A stretch of DNA of 64,000 nt, from contig NZ_KK211214.1 in NCBI RefSeq assembly GCF_000621125.1, forward strand, positions 62,001 to 126,000. The letters run 5' to 3'. This DNA is from Maribacter antarcticus DSM 21422. Lineage in GTDB: Bacteria; Bacteroidota; Bacteroidia; Flavobacteriales; Flavobacteriaceae. How positions within the stretch are numbered: the stretch's first letter is position 1; the number at the start of each line of letters is the position of its first letter. Below the pieces are notes generated by a model, which worked only from the letters and a program-made list of their open reading frames with translations, had not been told where the DNA came from and made no database searches. Below, in pieces: positions 17,582 through 26,245 of the stretch. The position numbers and the translations under genes were made by a program.

Positions 17582-18772
17582 ATGAACACAAATGTAAACC
17601 GAAGAGATTGGCTCAAAAGAGGCGTTCTTACCGCTGCGGGCGTTATGGCAGCACCGTATTTGTCCTATGGAGCGTTTCCTACACAACCCATTAACATGGA
17701 CAGTAAAGGAAATATTCCTTACACCCCTTTTTTTAAAGAATATTTGCCTTATACACTCGAAGCACCTGTTGAACTTTTGGCAAAATTGAATGCTAATGAA
17801 AACCCAATTGGCCCATCGCCAATGGCGGTAGCTGCTATGCAAAAGTATGCTGCAGGAGGTAACCGTTATGCATGGAAGGAGTTATATACTTTAATGGATA
17901 AAATTGCTCTAGAGGAAGGGGTTAAGCAAGAACATATTATGATGGGTCCTGGTTCTTCTGATTTGTTAGAAAAAACGGCAATGGTATTTTTCCAAAATGG
18001 GGGCAACATTGTTTCTGCTGACCCAGCATATATGTCTTTAATTAAAGTTGCAGAGGCTACGGGCGCAATTTGGAAACCAGTAAAATTGAAAGATGATTGG
18101 TCTCATGATTTGGCGGGTATGGAGGCCGCTATAGATGCAGACACTAAATTGGTTTATATCTGTAATCCAAATAACCCAACAGGAAGTATTACAGAACATG
18201 AAGCACTTTTAGATTTTTGTTCACGAGTTGCTGAGAAAGTTCCAATTTTTGTAGATGAGGCGTATTTAGGCTTCCTTGGTGAAGGTTTAAAAAAGAGTAT
18301 GGTCTCTTTGATTAATGAGGGTAAGAACGTTATGATTGCGCGTACTTTTTCTAAGATTCAAGGTATGGCAGGTTTACGTGTTGGATACATGGTTGCACAA
18401 CCAGAAACTTTGGGAATCATACAAAAAATAACACGTGGTGGTATGGGTATATCTTTACCATCAGTGCATGCGGCTATGGCTAGTATGGACGACGCTGAAT
18501 TCAAAAACAAGACAATTACATTGAACAAATCCTGTAGAGAATATGTCTACGAAAACCTTACGAGAATGGGGTTTGATTATGTGCCTTCTTCTACAAGTTT
18601 TATAATTTTCCCTATTGAGATGGAAGGAAAAGCGTTCTTGGAAGAAATGACCGCTGAAGGAGTCGGTGTACGGGCTTTTGAAATCTATGGTAAAAACTGG
18701 TGTCGCGTGAGCATGGGCACTATGGACGAGATGAAGCTATTTACTAATGCGCTAGAAAAAGTGCTAGTTTAA
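17582..18772 (+). CDS. Tat-exported HisC-like PLP aminotransferase
   Basis: The 396-residue protein has a twin-arginine signal (NRRDWLKRGVLTAAG) followed by a fold-type I aminotransferase closest to histidinol-phosphate aminotransferases: NANENPIGPSP, CNPNNPTG, FVDEAY with Asp225, and the PLP lysine Lys258 in SKIQGMAGLRVGY. The active site looks complete. Export by Tat would carry the enzyme with PLP into the periplasm, so a role in cytoplasmic histidine synthesis is unlikely. Position after a TonB receptor and lipoprotein suggests processing of an imported amino acid or amine. Confidence 0.88.
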   Translation: MNTNVNRRDWLKRGVLTAAGVMAAPYLSYGAFPTQPINMDSKGNIPYTPFFKEYLPYTLEAPVELLAKLNANENPIGPSPMAVAAMQKYAAGGNRYAWKELYTLMDKIALEEGVKQEHIMMGPGSSDLLEKTAMVFFQNGGNIVSADPAYMSLIKVAEATGAIWKPVKLKDDWSHDLAGMEAAIDADTKLVYICNPNNPTGSITEHEALLDFCSRVAEKVPIFVDEAYLGFLGEGLKKSMVSLINEGKNVMIARTFSKIQGMAGLRVGYMVAQPETLGIIQKITRGGMGISLPSVHAAMASMDDAEFKNKTITLNKSCREYVYENLTRMGFDYVPSSTSFIIFPIEMEGKAFLEEMTAEGVGVRAFEIYGKNWCRVSMGTMDEMKLFTNALEKVLV

Positions 18773-18778
18773 GTTTGA

Positions 18779-18850
18779 ATTAGCCCTGGAGTTGGATTCT
18801 TTAGATAATTGCCTTGAAAATCATCTTTAGTCTAACTCCTTAGGGCTAAT
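18779..18850 (+). other. Long imperfect stem-loop in the intergenic RNA
   Basis: ATTAGCCCT plus GGAGTT (18779-18793) pairs with AACTCC and AGGGCTAAT (18834-18850), giving 15 pairs interrupted by two unpaired T. The enclosed 40 bases can pair partly. No T-tract follows. It begins 6 bases after the aminotransferase stop and ends 46 bases before the permease gene, so it may set differential expression in the operon. Confidence 0.5.
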
Positions 18851-18895
18851 CTATACCTATTTAAAATAAAAAATAATCTCTAAGCCTTCATATCT

Positions 18896-20080
18896 ATGAA
18901 TTTTGCCCTTCAAAAAACATTGGAACTCTTGATTATTATTGGATTGGGACTACTTTTGCAAAAAAAGGTAGCAAAACAAGATTTAAAAGGAGTTAAGGTA
19001 CTAATACTAAGCGTTGCCCTACCTGCAACAATCTTTGTTGCCTTGCTCAAAATAGAATTAAAAGGAACACTATTAATTTTTCCTTTCTTAGCGTTAACCT
19101 TTAATCTAATAATGTTACTCGCTTCAAAATACTTTCTTTCGGTATCCCTTCCAAAAAACGAAAATGCCAAGAAACGTACGTTAATAATGCTCTTACCATC
19201 TCTTGCTCCAGGATTATCTTGTTTTCCATTTATTGTTGTCTACCTAGGAGATGATTCACTTGCTCTAGCTGCTCTGGCAGACGTAGGAAATAAAATATTT
19301 GGGCTTATTCTGCTTTATATGTTAGCCATGCATTGGTATCACAAAAGAGCAATAAAAGATAACTTAGATTCCTCCAAAAATAAAATAAAGAGTTTAGTTT
19401 TATCTCTGATAAATGAACCTATTAATATGATTATAGTTCTTGGGTTATTACTTTTAGGATTTGGATGGCACTTAAATTCGTTACCCTCATTTTTACAAAA
19501 TACCGTACTTAGTATGAAAGTACTCATGACACCATTGGTATTACTTTTTATTGGTATGGCCGTTCGTGTTAAATCGGGGGAATTTAGAATTATCATTTCC
19601 ATGCTCCTGAGACGTGCTGGTATTGCATTCTGTCTATCTGCCCTTGTAGCTTTTAGCATTCCTTCATTAACCCCAGCGATGCTCTTGCTATTGGTAGTAT
19701 TTCCACAAAGTTCTTGTAGTTTTTGGCCTTTTGCTCACATGAGTGCAATTAATTCTATGGAAGAAAAGGATGCACATCCTGAACCAACATTTGATGTTAA
19801 TTTTGGTGTAAATATATTGGCGTGCTCCTTACCCTTTTCCACCATTCTGATTATAGGTATTTTCTCCTTCAGTGAGTTTTTCGTCAATCCAGTTGCTCTA
19901 ATTGGAATAGGACTTAGCGCACTGGCAGTTTCGTACGCACCTGATATTTTTAAATCGAGAAGTTTTATGATGGATAGGGAAAAAAGAACTTTAGATGCAC
20001 CACTTAGAAAAAAGTCCGCTCTAAAAATTAAGAGAAAATCCACGTTAGAAGAGGTTGCTAACGAATCAAAAGCTAGCTGA
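18896..20080 (+). CDS. Putative AEC-type (auxin efflux carrier-like) permease
   Basis: A 394-residue integral membrane protein with about ten hydrophobic helices. The first helix region with KKVAKQDLKGVKVLILSVALPATIFVALLK and the following pattern resemble Mem_trans (AEC/BART) carriers. The last 50 residues are basic and cytoplasmic. AEC carriers move small carboxylates, amino acids or related anions, but the substrate here is unknown. It is the last gene in the TonB receptor/aminotransferase group on this strand and could take the aminotransferase product across the inner membrane. Confidence 0.7.
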   Translation: MNFALQKTLELLIIIGLGLLLQKKVAKQDLKGVKVLILSVALPATIFVALLKIELKGTLLIFPFLALTFNLIMLLASKYFLSVSLPKNENAKKRTLIMLLPSLAPGLSCFPFIVVYLGDDSLALAALADVGNKIFGLILLYMLAMHWYHKRAIKDNLDSSKNKIKSLVLSLINEPINMIIVLGLLLLGFGWHLNSLPSFLQNTVLSMKVLMTPLVLLFIGMAVRVKSGEFRIIISMLLRRAGIAFCLSALVAFSIPSLTPAMLLLLVVFPQSSCSFWPFAHMSAINSMEEKDAHPEPTFDVNFGVNILACSLPFSTILIIGIFSFSEFFVNPVALIGIGLSALAVSYAPDIFKSRSFMMDREKRTLDAPLRKKSALKIKRKSTLEEVANESKAS

Positions 20081-20224
20081 AACAGAAATTAAAGTACGAA
20101 TTACTTTAATTTCCAATTTCCCAAATACTATAACACATCCCTAGTGCCTTTTTAAATTTGATATAGTAACATTAAAAATTTAGTAAAGCATCTATTTCCT
20201 TCTTTCGCGAGCCAATTAATTTTT

Positions 20225-20566
20225 TCACAACACTACTTCAATCGGTACACGATAAATTATTCCTTCCACGTAACTACCCTTTCTAATCTCCTGAAAATCT
20301 ATATTCTCTCTGAGATATTTGGCAAGCATGTCGCTTTCGGTAGTTATAGATAAAATACTGACTATACCTTTACCATCCACCGCAAGGCGGACTTCGGCCT
20401 TTTGTCCTCTAATTTCATTCGGAATCCAATCTTCTCCTAGCATTCCATAAATCTGACTAGTTAATGCTCTTGCATTCTTTGGTTCAGTATCTCGAATATC
20501 ATTTGCAGAAACAAATGCGGTATTCAAAAAAGCAGTAATTACAACGATACATATAAAATTCCTCAT
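20225..20566 (-). CDS. Small exported protein, TonB C-terminus-like
   Basis: A 113-residue protein with a Sec signal peptide (cleavage around VSA-ND). The mature part has a beta-alpha-beta layout (AEVRLAVDGKGIVSILSIT, a helix, then IYRVPIEVVL), similar to the TonB C-terminal fold seen in many small Bacteroidota periplasmic proteins. No partner genes are adjacent on the same strand. Function unknown. Confidence 0.7.
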   Translation of the reverse strand: MRNFICIVVITAFLNTAFVSANDIRDTEPKNARALTSQIYGMLGEDWIPNEIRGQKAEVRLAVDGKGIVSILSITTESDMLAKYLRENIDFQEIRKGSYVEGIIYRVPIEVVL

Positions 20567-20730
20567 AGCTTAATTATTTAATTCACAACTAAATATATTA
20601 ATTATATCTTATCATATATGTTATTAAAATATTAAATTCTTATTATTTAGTACTTTAATTAACATTATTATAATAATAAGCGCGTCAGAATATGTTACAG
20701 AAAAGAAATATGTATTAGATATTGCACAAA

Positions 20731-20776
20731 ATCAAAAACCAAAGGGTTATCGCTATGCGTCCTTTTGTTTTTTGAT
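20731..20776 (-). terminator. Terminator of the GH109-type gene
   Basis: ATCAAAAACCAAAGG (20731-20745) and CCTTTTGTTTTTTGAT (20761-20776) form a near-complete stem around about 15 bases, 28 bases past the minus-strand stop at 20804. A- and T-rich ends allow action in both directions. Confidence 0.55.
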
Positions 20777-20803
20777 TTTATTCAGTGAAACCAACAAACA
20801 AAT

Positions 20804-22156
20804 TCAATACGTTTCTTTCATCCATTCGTAAGGTTGACGATTTATCCACAAACCTCTAGTGAAATCAGGAAAATCTTGAGGTTCACCGTTATTGTCTATA
20901 GAGAGCTCAGACAACGGAGTTACAGCACTCCAAGCGGCAGCATCGTAAGCATCCATTGGAGGAGCTATGTTAGCTTTTGCAGATTCTATAAAAGAGTTCA
21001 TAACAAAGAAGTCCATTCCACCGTGTCCAGCATCTAAAGCATATTCGCCGTATTTCTTCCAAAGGGGGTGGTCATATTTTTTCAACCATTCCGTGGCTTC
21101 ACTCCATCTATGTGATTCAGATTGACCCTCTATATATATTCTATTTCCATCTACCTCCCATAAACCATTTGCACCTTGGACCCTAAACCCTAAGGAGTAA
21201 GGTCGGGGTAAATTACAATCATGTGTAATAATAATAGTTTCCCCATTTGCAGTATCAATAGTAGTGGTAATAACATCACCCTGCTTAAATTTAACTTTAG
21301 CATTCGGGTGGTCTTTTCCTCCCACCTTTTCAATATAATTATGTAATCCTATTGCCTTTGTTGCATGCGACGTTAAAGACATAAATCTATTTCCCCTGTT
21401 GATATCTGCCATAGCTGCAACAGGACCTAGGCCGTGTGTTGGATACACATCAGCATTTCTTTTTACCGAGTGTGCCGTACGCCATTTGGCTTCGGAAATC
21501 CCCTTTTTCCCAAACTCTGCACCTTTACCAGAGGCTGTTTTCCCATCGTTAAATTTTATATGGCGTAAGTCGTGCTGGTAACCGCACCTAAAATGTACCA
21601 ACGCTCCAAAAACGTTTTGTTTTACCATGTTTAAAACAGCGAGTACGTCTCTGCGATAATTCACATTCTCCATAATCATCATATGGGTCCCAGTAGCCTC
21701 ATGCGTATTCACTAAATCCCAACATTCTTCCAAGGTATTGGAAGCAGAAACCTCTACTCCTGCATATTTACCAGCTTTCATAGCGTCTACCGTCATGCGA
21801 GTATGCCATAACCACGGTGTGGCAATAATAACGGCATCTACTTCTTTAAGCTCTAATAAATTTCTGTAGTCGTAATCACTAGCTCCAAATACCTGCGGTA
21901 CTTTAGCGCCTGCTTTTGAAATCAAATCCTTGGCAAGCGTAATTCTAACAGGGTCAACATCACAAATAGCGGTAATATTTACGTCTTTACGTAATAACAA
22001 ATTTTGTAAGTGATTTGTTCCCCGTAATCCGACTCCAATCATTGCGACATTAAGCTTGTCTGCGGCACTGTATATGTTTTTAGTAAAACCTGGTACCGCA
22101 AATAGTCCAGCTCCAGCAAGTGATGTGTTTTTAATGAAATTACGTCTTGAGCTCAT
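20804..22156 (-). CDS. GH109-type NAD-dependent glycosidase (Gfo/Idh fold), Tat-exported
   Basis: The 450-residue protein starts with a twin-arginine signal (SSRRNFIKNTSLAGAG), then a Rossmann domain (VAMIGVGLRGTNHLQN) and a Gfo/Idh C-domain. The motifs EVSASNTLEE instead of EKP, WRTAHSVKRNADVYPTHGLG (227-244) and LGFRVQGANGLWEVD are typical of family GH109, whose studied members are alpha-N-acetylgalactosaminidases that use NAD in a redox-assisted retaining mechanism. It diverges from a nucleotidyltransferase/sugar-kinase pair, consistent with release and salvage of an N-acetylhexosamine. The exact sugar is inferred. Confidence 0.85.
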   Translation of the reverse strand: MSSRRNFIKNTSLAGAGLFAVPGFTKNIYSAADKLNVAMIGVGLRGTNHLQNLLLRKDVNITAICDVDPVRITLAKDLISKAGAKVPQVFGASDYDYRNLLELKEVDAVIIATPWLWHTRMTVDAMKAGKYAGVEVSASNTLEECWDLVNTHEATGTHMMIMENVNYRRDVLAVLNMVKQNVFGALVHFRCGYQHDLRHIKFNDGKTASGKGAEFGKKGISEAKWRTAHSVKRNADVYPTHGLGPVAAMADINRGNRFMSLTSHATKAIGLHNYIEKVGGKDHPNAKVKFKQGDVITTTIDTANGETIIITHDCNLPRPYSLGFRVQGANGLWEVDGNRIYIEGQSESHRWSEATEWLKKYDHPLWKKYGEYALDAGHGGMDFFVMNSFIESAKANIAPPMDAYDAAAWSAVTPLSELSIDNNGEPQDFPDFTRGLWINRQPYEWMKETY

Positions 22157-22320
22157 ATCAGTATGTTGGATTTATGCATTGAATTTATGAAAAACTTGCA
22201 TCATTGGACAAGATATGCTGTTTATTATTATAGTTATTACCCTATTAAAACACCATACATCTAACTTCCGCAGTGTTTTTTAAAGACAATCCTTACTTTT
22301 ACACTATAAATATAACAACC

Positions 22321-23199
22321 ATGACATTACTTTTAATGGCTGCTGGAAGCGGCAGTAGATACGGAAAATTAAAGCAATTTGATGAACTCGGCCCTAAAGA
22401 GGAGTTCCTAATGGAGTTTGCTATTTATGATGCGATTAAAAATGATTTTAATCAAATCGTGGTTATTACCAAGGCGGAAAATGTACACTTCTTACATGAA
22501 TACCTAAGCGAACGATTACCGAAAAACATAAAACTTGATGTATTGGCACAGGAAATAAGTGATTTGCCCGCTGGTATTGCATTTACAGGAGAACGGAAGA
22601 AGCCTTGGGGCACTGCACATGCTGTTTGGACCGCAAGAAACGCAATCAATGGCCCTTTTGTGGTCATTAATGCTGATGATTTCTACGGACAAGCAGCGTA
22701 TAAGAAAGCAGCCGATTTTATCAAATCTGATAACAGTGCATACGCTTTATTAGGGTACACTTTAAAAAACACGCTATCTGAACACGGGTCGGTATCTAGG
22801 GGGGTTTGTAAAGTATCGGGTGATAATTTATTATCTGTAGAGGAACGATTAAAACTAGTTCAAAAAGGACAGATAGTCCTAGACGAGGATACTGGTTTGG
22901 AATTTACCGGTGATGAACAAGCAAGTATGAATTTTTGGATATGCAGACCATCTATTTTTGCGAAAATTGAATCGGAATTTAAAATTTTCTTAAATGATGA
23001 TGAACGAATTGCCAATAGCGAGCTCTACTTGCCTTTTATGATACAAGAGATGCTTCAAGCAAAAGAAATAGAGGTGAAATGTATTCCATCTGGTGGCGAT
23101 TGGTTTGGCGTAACCTATGCCAGCGATAAAGAAACGGCTATCGAAAGTTTGCAACACAAAACCAACCAAGGGCAGTATGTTTCTCCTTTATGGAATTAA
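22321..23199 (+). CDS. Sugar-phosphate nucleotidyltransferase
   Basis: A 292-residue protein; the ATG at 22321 is chosen over a GTG at 22273 because the protein then starts directly with the nucleotide-binding strand MTLLLMAAGSGSRYGKLKQF. WGTAHAVWTAR and VINADDFYG follow, as in GT-A type nucleotidyltransferases that make NDP-sugars from sugar 1-phosphate. Its last 10 bases overlap the start of a sugar-kinase-like gene. This fused order suggests the pair phosphorylates a sugar at C1 and activates it, as in NahK/GlmU-type salvage. Substrate inferred only from context. Confidence 0.87.
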   Translation: MTLLLMAAGSGSRYGKLKQFDELGPKEEFLMEFAIYDAIKNDFNQIVVITKAENVHFLHEYLSERLPKNIKLDVLAQEISDLPAGIAFTGERKKPWGTAHAVWTARNAINGPFVVINADDFYGQAAYKKAADFIKSDNSAYALLGYTLKNTLSEHGSVSRGVCKVSGDNLLSVEERLKLVQKGQIVLDEDTGLEFTGDEQASMNFWICRPSIFAKIESEFKIFLNDDERIANSELYLPFMIQEMLQAKEIEVKCIPSGGDWFGVTYASDKETAIESLQHKTNQGQYVSPLWN

Positions 23200-24272
23200 C
23201 AAATAGCACATATACGTCAGAAGATCTTCAAGAACTTCTGGGGTGTTTTGTAGTAGAAAAGCAACAATTTAGATTTCAACCCCTCACTGCTGGCTTAATA
23301 AACGAAACGTTCTTGGTGTGTAACGAGGATCAACCCATGTATGTTCTCCAGCGTATCAACCACGCTGTTTTTCCTGATGTTAGTGGATTAATGAAAAATG
23401 TTTCCGGTGCCTTGAAAGTCTTGAACGAAAGGGACTATTCCGAAATTAGACTTTTAAAAACTAGGGACGGTTCTTATTTTATTAAGGTGACTTCGGGTTA
23501 TTGGAGGTTAATGAGTTTTATTGTGGATAGTACCACCTATAATACTACGGAAAAAGAAGAAACTGCCTTTGAGGCGGGGCGGATAATAGGAAACTTTCAC
23601 CTACTCCTAGAAGACCAGAATCTTTTAGAATATACGGATACCATTCGACGTTTTCACGATTTAAGTTTAAGGGAGCAACAGTTTAAGAGTGCGTTAGCTA
23701 CTGCAGACACTTTTAAATTAGAAACCGCTCATGCTCACATAGCTTTTGCTAAAGAAACATTAAACACTTTAAAAGACATACAGTTAGATGGGTTAAAATT
23801 GCGCGTATGCCATAACGACACCAAATTAAACAACATCCTATTTTCCAAGCAAACGGGTAAAGGACTATGTCTTATAGATTTGGATACGATTATGAAAGGG
23901 TATTTTTTCTATGATTTTGGCGATGCTATTAGAACTGTAGTTAATACAGCACCTGAAGACGAAAAACAATTAAGCCACATCTGCTTTAAAGACTATTTGT
24001 TTACCTCATTCGTAGAAGGACTTGCCAGCAATCCTTCTTTTTTAAGTGAGGAAGAATTAGAATCCTTGCCCATGGGCGCAGTTTTTATGCCTTTCATTCA
24101 CGGTCTTAGGGCGCTAACGGATTATCTGGAAAACAATAGGTACTACAAGGTTACTTATCAAAACCAGAATTTAGACCGATGTATAAGCCTGTTTGATTTT
24201 TCAAAAAAAGCTTTGGATAAAATTCCATTTATGGAAACGGAATTAAAACGTTTGTTTTCCGCTAGCCTTTAA
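23190..24272 (+). CDS. APH-family phosphotransferase, likely N-acetylhexosamine 1-kinase type
   Basis: A 360-residue protein with the aminoglycoside-phosphotransferase/choline-kinase fold: N-lobe GLINETFLVC and YVLQRINHAVF, catalytic loop VCHNDTKLNNILF and metal-binding LIDLDTIMKG. The QRIN segment and phosphotransferase layout match NahK-like hexosamine kinases found beside nucleotidyltransferases in Bacteroidota and bifidobacteria. It overlaps the upstream nucleotidyltransferase by 10 bases, so translation is coupled. Antibiotic resistance is very unlikely in this setting. Confidence 0.83.
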   Translation: MELTNSTYTSEDLQELLGCFVVEKQQFRFQPLTAGLINETFLVCNEDQPMYVLQRINHAVFPDVSGLMKNVSGALKVLNERDYSEIRLLKTRDGSYFIKVTSGYWRLMSFIVDSTTYNTTEKEETAFEAGRIIGNFHLLLEDQNLLEYTDTIRRFHDLSLREQQFKSALATADTFKLETAHAHIAFAKETLNTLKDIQLDGLKLRVCHNDTKLNNILFSKQTGKGLCLIDLDTIMKGYFFYDFGDAIRTVVNTAPEDEKQLSHICFKDYLFTSFVEGLASNPSFLSEEELESLPMGAVFMPFIHGLRALTDYLENNRYYKVTYQNQNLDRCISLFDFSKKALDKIPFMETELKRLFSASL

Positions 24273-24530
24273 CAAGAAAAGAGACATAGCACCCATCCTT
24301 TTATCCCTTTCCAAGAGTGGAGGCCTTTTATTTAAATCTAGCAGTTTAGTTACTTTGGTTACAATACTAGTGTTAATAAAAATTTCGCTTCTTTAAGAAT
24401 TTCTGATTTCCTAATAACTGGAATTTGGCTGTAGCAGATTAAGACCACTATCTGAATTTTTGCTAAAGCTGACAAGCAGTAGCGTAAGAAAATAATAGGA
24501 GGCTTCCACTTTTAAAAATGTTTAAAACCA

Positions 24531-24564
24531 AAAAGAGTCCGGTTGTTTCGAACCGGACTCTTTT
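24531..24564. terminator. Strong bidirectional hairpin
   Basis: AAAAGAGTCCGGTT and AACCGGACTCTTTT form a perfect 14-bp stem around GTTTCG, with A and T ends that serve both strands. It stands 258 bases after the kinase stop. Confidence 0.75.
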
Positions 24565-24845
24565 ACGAGAACACTATATGAAAATGAAAAAAGTTTATTC
24601 GTTTTTCTTACATAGTAAAAATACCTTCTTTTTACCTGTTGTAAAACTTATTGTTGTGAACCCATGCAGTTCTGTTGTGAACGAAGACAATTTTGTTTTA
24701 AATGCGTTTCACATGGTTTAGAAGTTGAAAAATCAGAAATTAATTATCAAATTAATCATGACCTTAAATATGAAATAAGGCATTGTTTTTATAATAAATT
24801 GGATGCCACACAAAATAGAAAAACATTTCGGTATATGGTATAAAA

Positions 24846-24867
24846 AAGCCGATGCTTCCATCGGCTT
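24846..24867 (-). terminator. Terminator of the acyl-CoA dehydrogenase gene
   Basis: AAGCCGATG and CATCGGCTT form a perfect 9-bp stem around CTTC. On the minus strand a run of T follows. It is about 100 bases beyond the dehydrogenase stop. Confidence 0.8.
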
Positions 24868-24970
24868 GTACTAACTAACTTAAAATATGAACATCTGTTC
24901 CATAAGAACATTATAAAAATAAGTCGTTCACATGGAGTTGGTGTTACGTTAACCTAAACAATAGGTTATG

Positions 24971-26149
24971 TTATTTGAACGCTGGATATCCTGTAATATC
25001 AGCACCCGTAATTAACAGATGAATATCATGTGTTCCCTCATACGTTATCACACTTTCTAAGTTCATCATATGTCGCATAATACTATACTCGCCTGTAATT
25101 CCCATGCCGCCCAATATTTGCCGCGCTTCACGTGCAATTTTAATGGCCATATCTACATTGTTACGTTTAGCCATGGAAATTTGAGCAGTAGTAGCTTTGC
25201 CTTCATTCTTTAATTGCCCTAGTCTTAATGCCAATAACTGTGCTTTGGTAATTTCTGTAATCATCTCTGCAAGCTTCTTTTGTTGTAACTGAAAAGCTGC
25301 AATAGGCTTACCAAACTGTACGCGTTCCTTAGCATATCGTAACGCCGTATCGTAACAGTCCATGGCAGCACCTATAGCACCCCAAGCAATACCATAACGT
25401 GCAGAATCCAGACATCCTAATGGAGCACCCAGGCCTGTTTTGTTAGGCAATAAGTTTTCTTTAGGGACTTTTACATTATCGAAGATTAGTTCTCCTGTAG
25501 CCGATGCGCGAAGTGACCATTTGTTATGTGTTTCTGGCGTAGAAAAACCTTCCATACCCCGCTCAACTATTAAACCATGGATTCTTCCTTCTTCATTTTT
25601 TGCCCAAACAACTGCAATATCAGCAAATGGGGAATTAGATATCCAAAGTTTTGCACCGTTCAAGAGATAGTGGTCACCCATATCCTTGAATTTTGTCTCC
25701 ATACCACTTGGGTTTGAGCCATGATTAGGTTCCGTAAGTCCAAAACAGCCCATCCATTCGCCACTCGCTAGCTTGGGTAGGTATTTTTTTCGCTGTTCTT
25801 CTGTGCCATAAGCGTATATAGGGTACATTACTAATGAAGACTGTACAGAAGCTGTAGATCGTACTCCGCTATCACCACGCTCTATTTCTTGCATTATAAG
25901 TCCATAACTTATCTGATCTAGACCAGCGCCACCATATTCTTCTGGTATATAAGGACCAAAAGCACCAATATCCGCAAGGCCACCTATAATCTGCTTTGGA
26001 AACTCAGCCTTTTGGGCATATTCCTCAATAATCGGAGAGACATCTCGCTTTACCCATTGGCGTGCGGCATCACGGACCAATTTATGTTCATCGGAAAGTA
26101 AATCATCTATATTATAATAATCTGGGGCTTCAAATAAATCAGGTTTCAT
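24971..26149 (-). CDS. Acyl-CoA dehydrogenase, glutaryl-CoA dehydrogenase type
   Basis: The 392-residue flavoprotein has the N-terminal helical domain (PYIPEEYGGAGLDQISYG), FAD-binding middle strand motifs CFGLTEPNHGSNP and LWISN, and the C-terminal helices with ILGGMGITGEYSIMRH. The catalytic base is Glu371 in VITYEGTHDIH, the position used by glutaryl-CoA dehydrogenase-like enzymes, which convert glutaryl-CoA to crotonyl-CoA in lysine and tryptophan breakdown. It follows the Rieske oxygenase gene on the same strand with a 96-base gap. Confidence 0.88.
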   Translation of the reverse strand: MKPDLFEAPDYYNIDDLLSDEHKLVRDAARQWVKRDVSPIIEEYAQKAEFPKQIIGGLADIGAFGPYIPEEYGGAGLDQISYGLIMQEIERGDSGVRSTASVQSSLVMYPIYAYGTEEQRKKYLPKLASGEWMGCFGLTEPNHGSNPSGMETKFKDMGDHYLLNGAKLWISNSPFADIAVVWAKNEEGRIHGLIVERGMEGFSTPETHNKWSLRASATGELIFDNVKVPKENLLPNKTGLGAPLGCLDSARYGIAWGAIGAAMDCYDTALRYAKERVQFGKPIAAFQLQQKKLAEMITEITKAQLLALRLGQLKNEGKATTAQISMAKRNNVDMAIKIAREARQILGGMGITGEYSIMRHMMNLESVITYEGTHDIHLLITGADITGYPAFK

Positions 26150-26245
26150 ACTTTACAATTTTCATCAAAGATAAATAGAAAAAATATAACATTAGAAAGA
26201 CTAATTGTTGTATTAAACATGTAGTGTCTGTGTTGAAATAACGGT

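Larger units (their letters stand above)
24273..24970. other. Intergenic region between convergent operons
   Basis: About 700 bases holding two strong hairpins (24531-24564 and 24846-24867) and no credible gene; a 67-codon frame that runs through the first hairpin is not believed. Confidence 0.5.

Noticed and set aside
24518-24721. 67-codon plus-strand frame
   Set aside because: It runs straight through a perfect 14-bp terminator hairpin, so it is not a gene.
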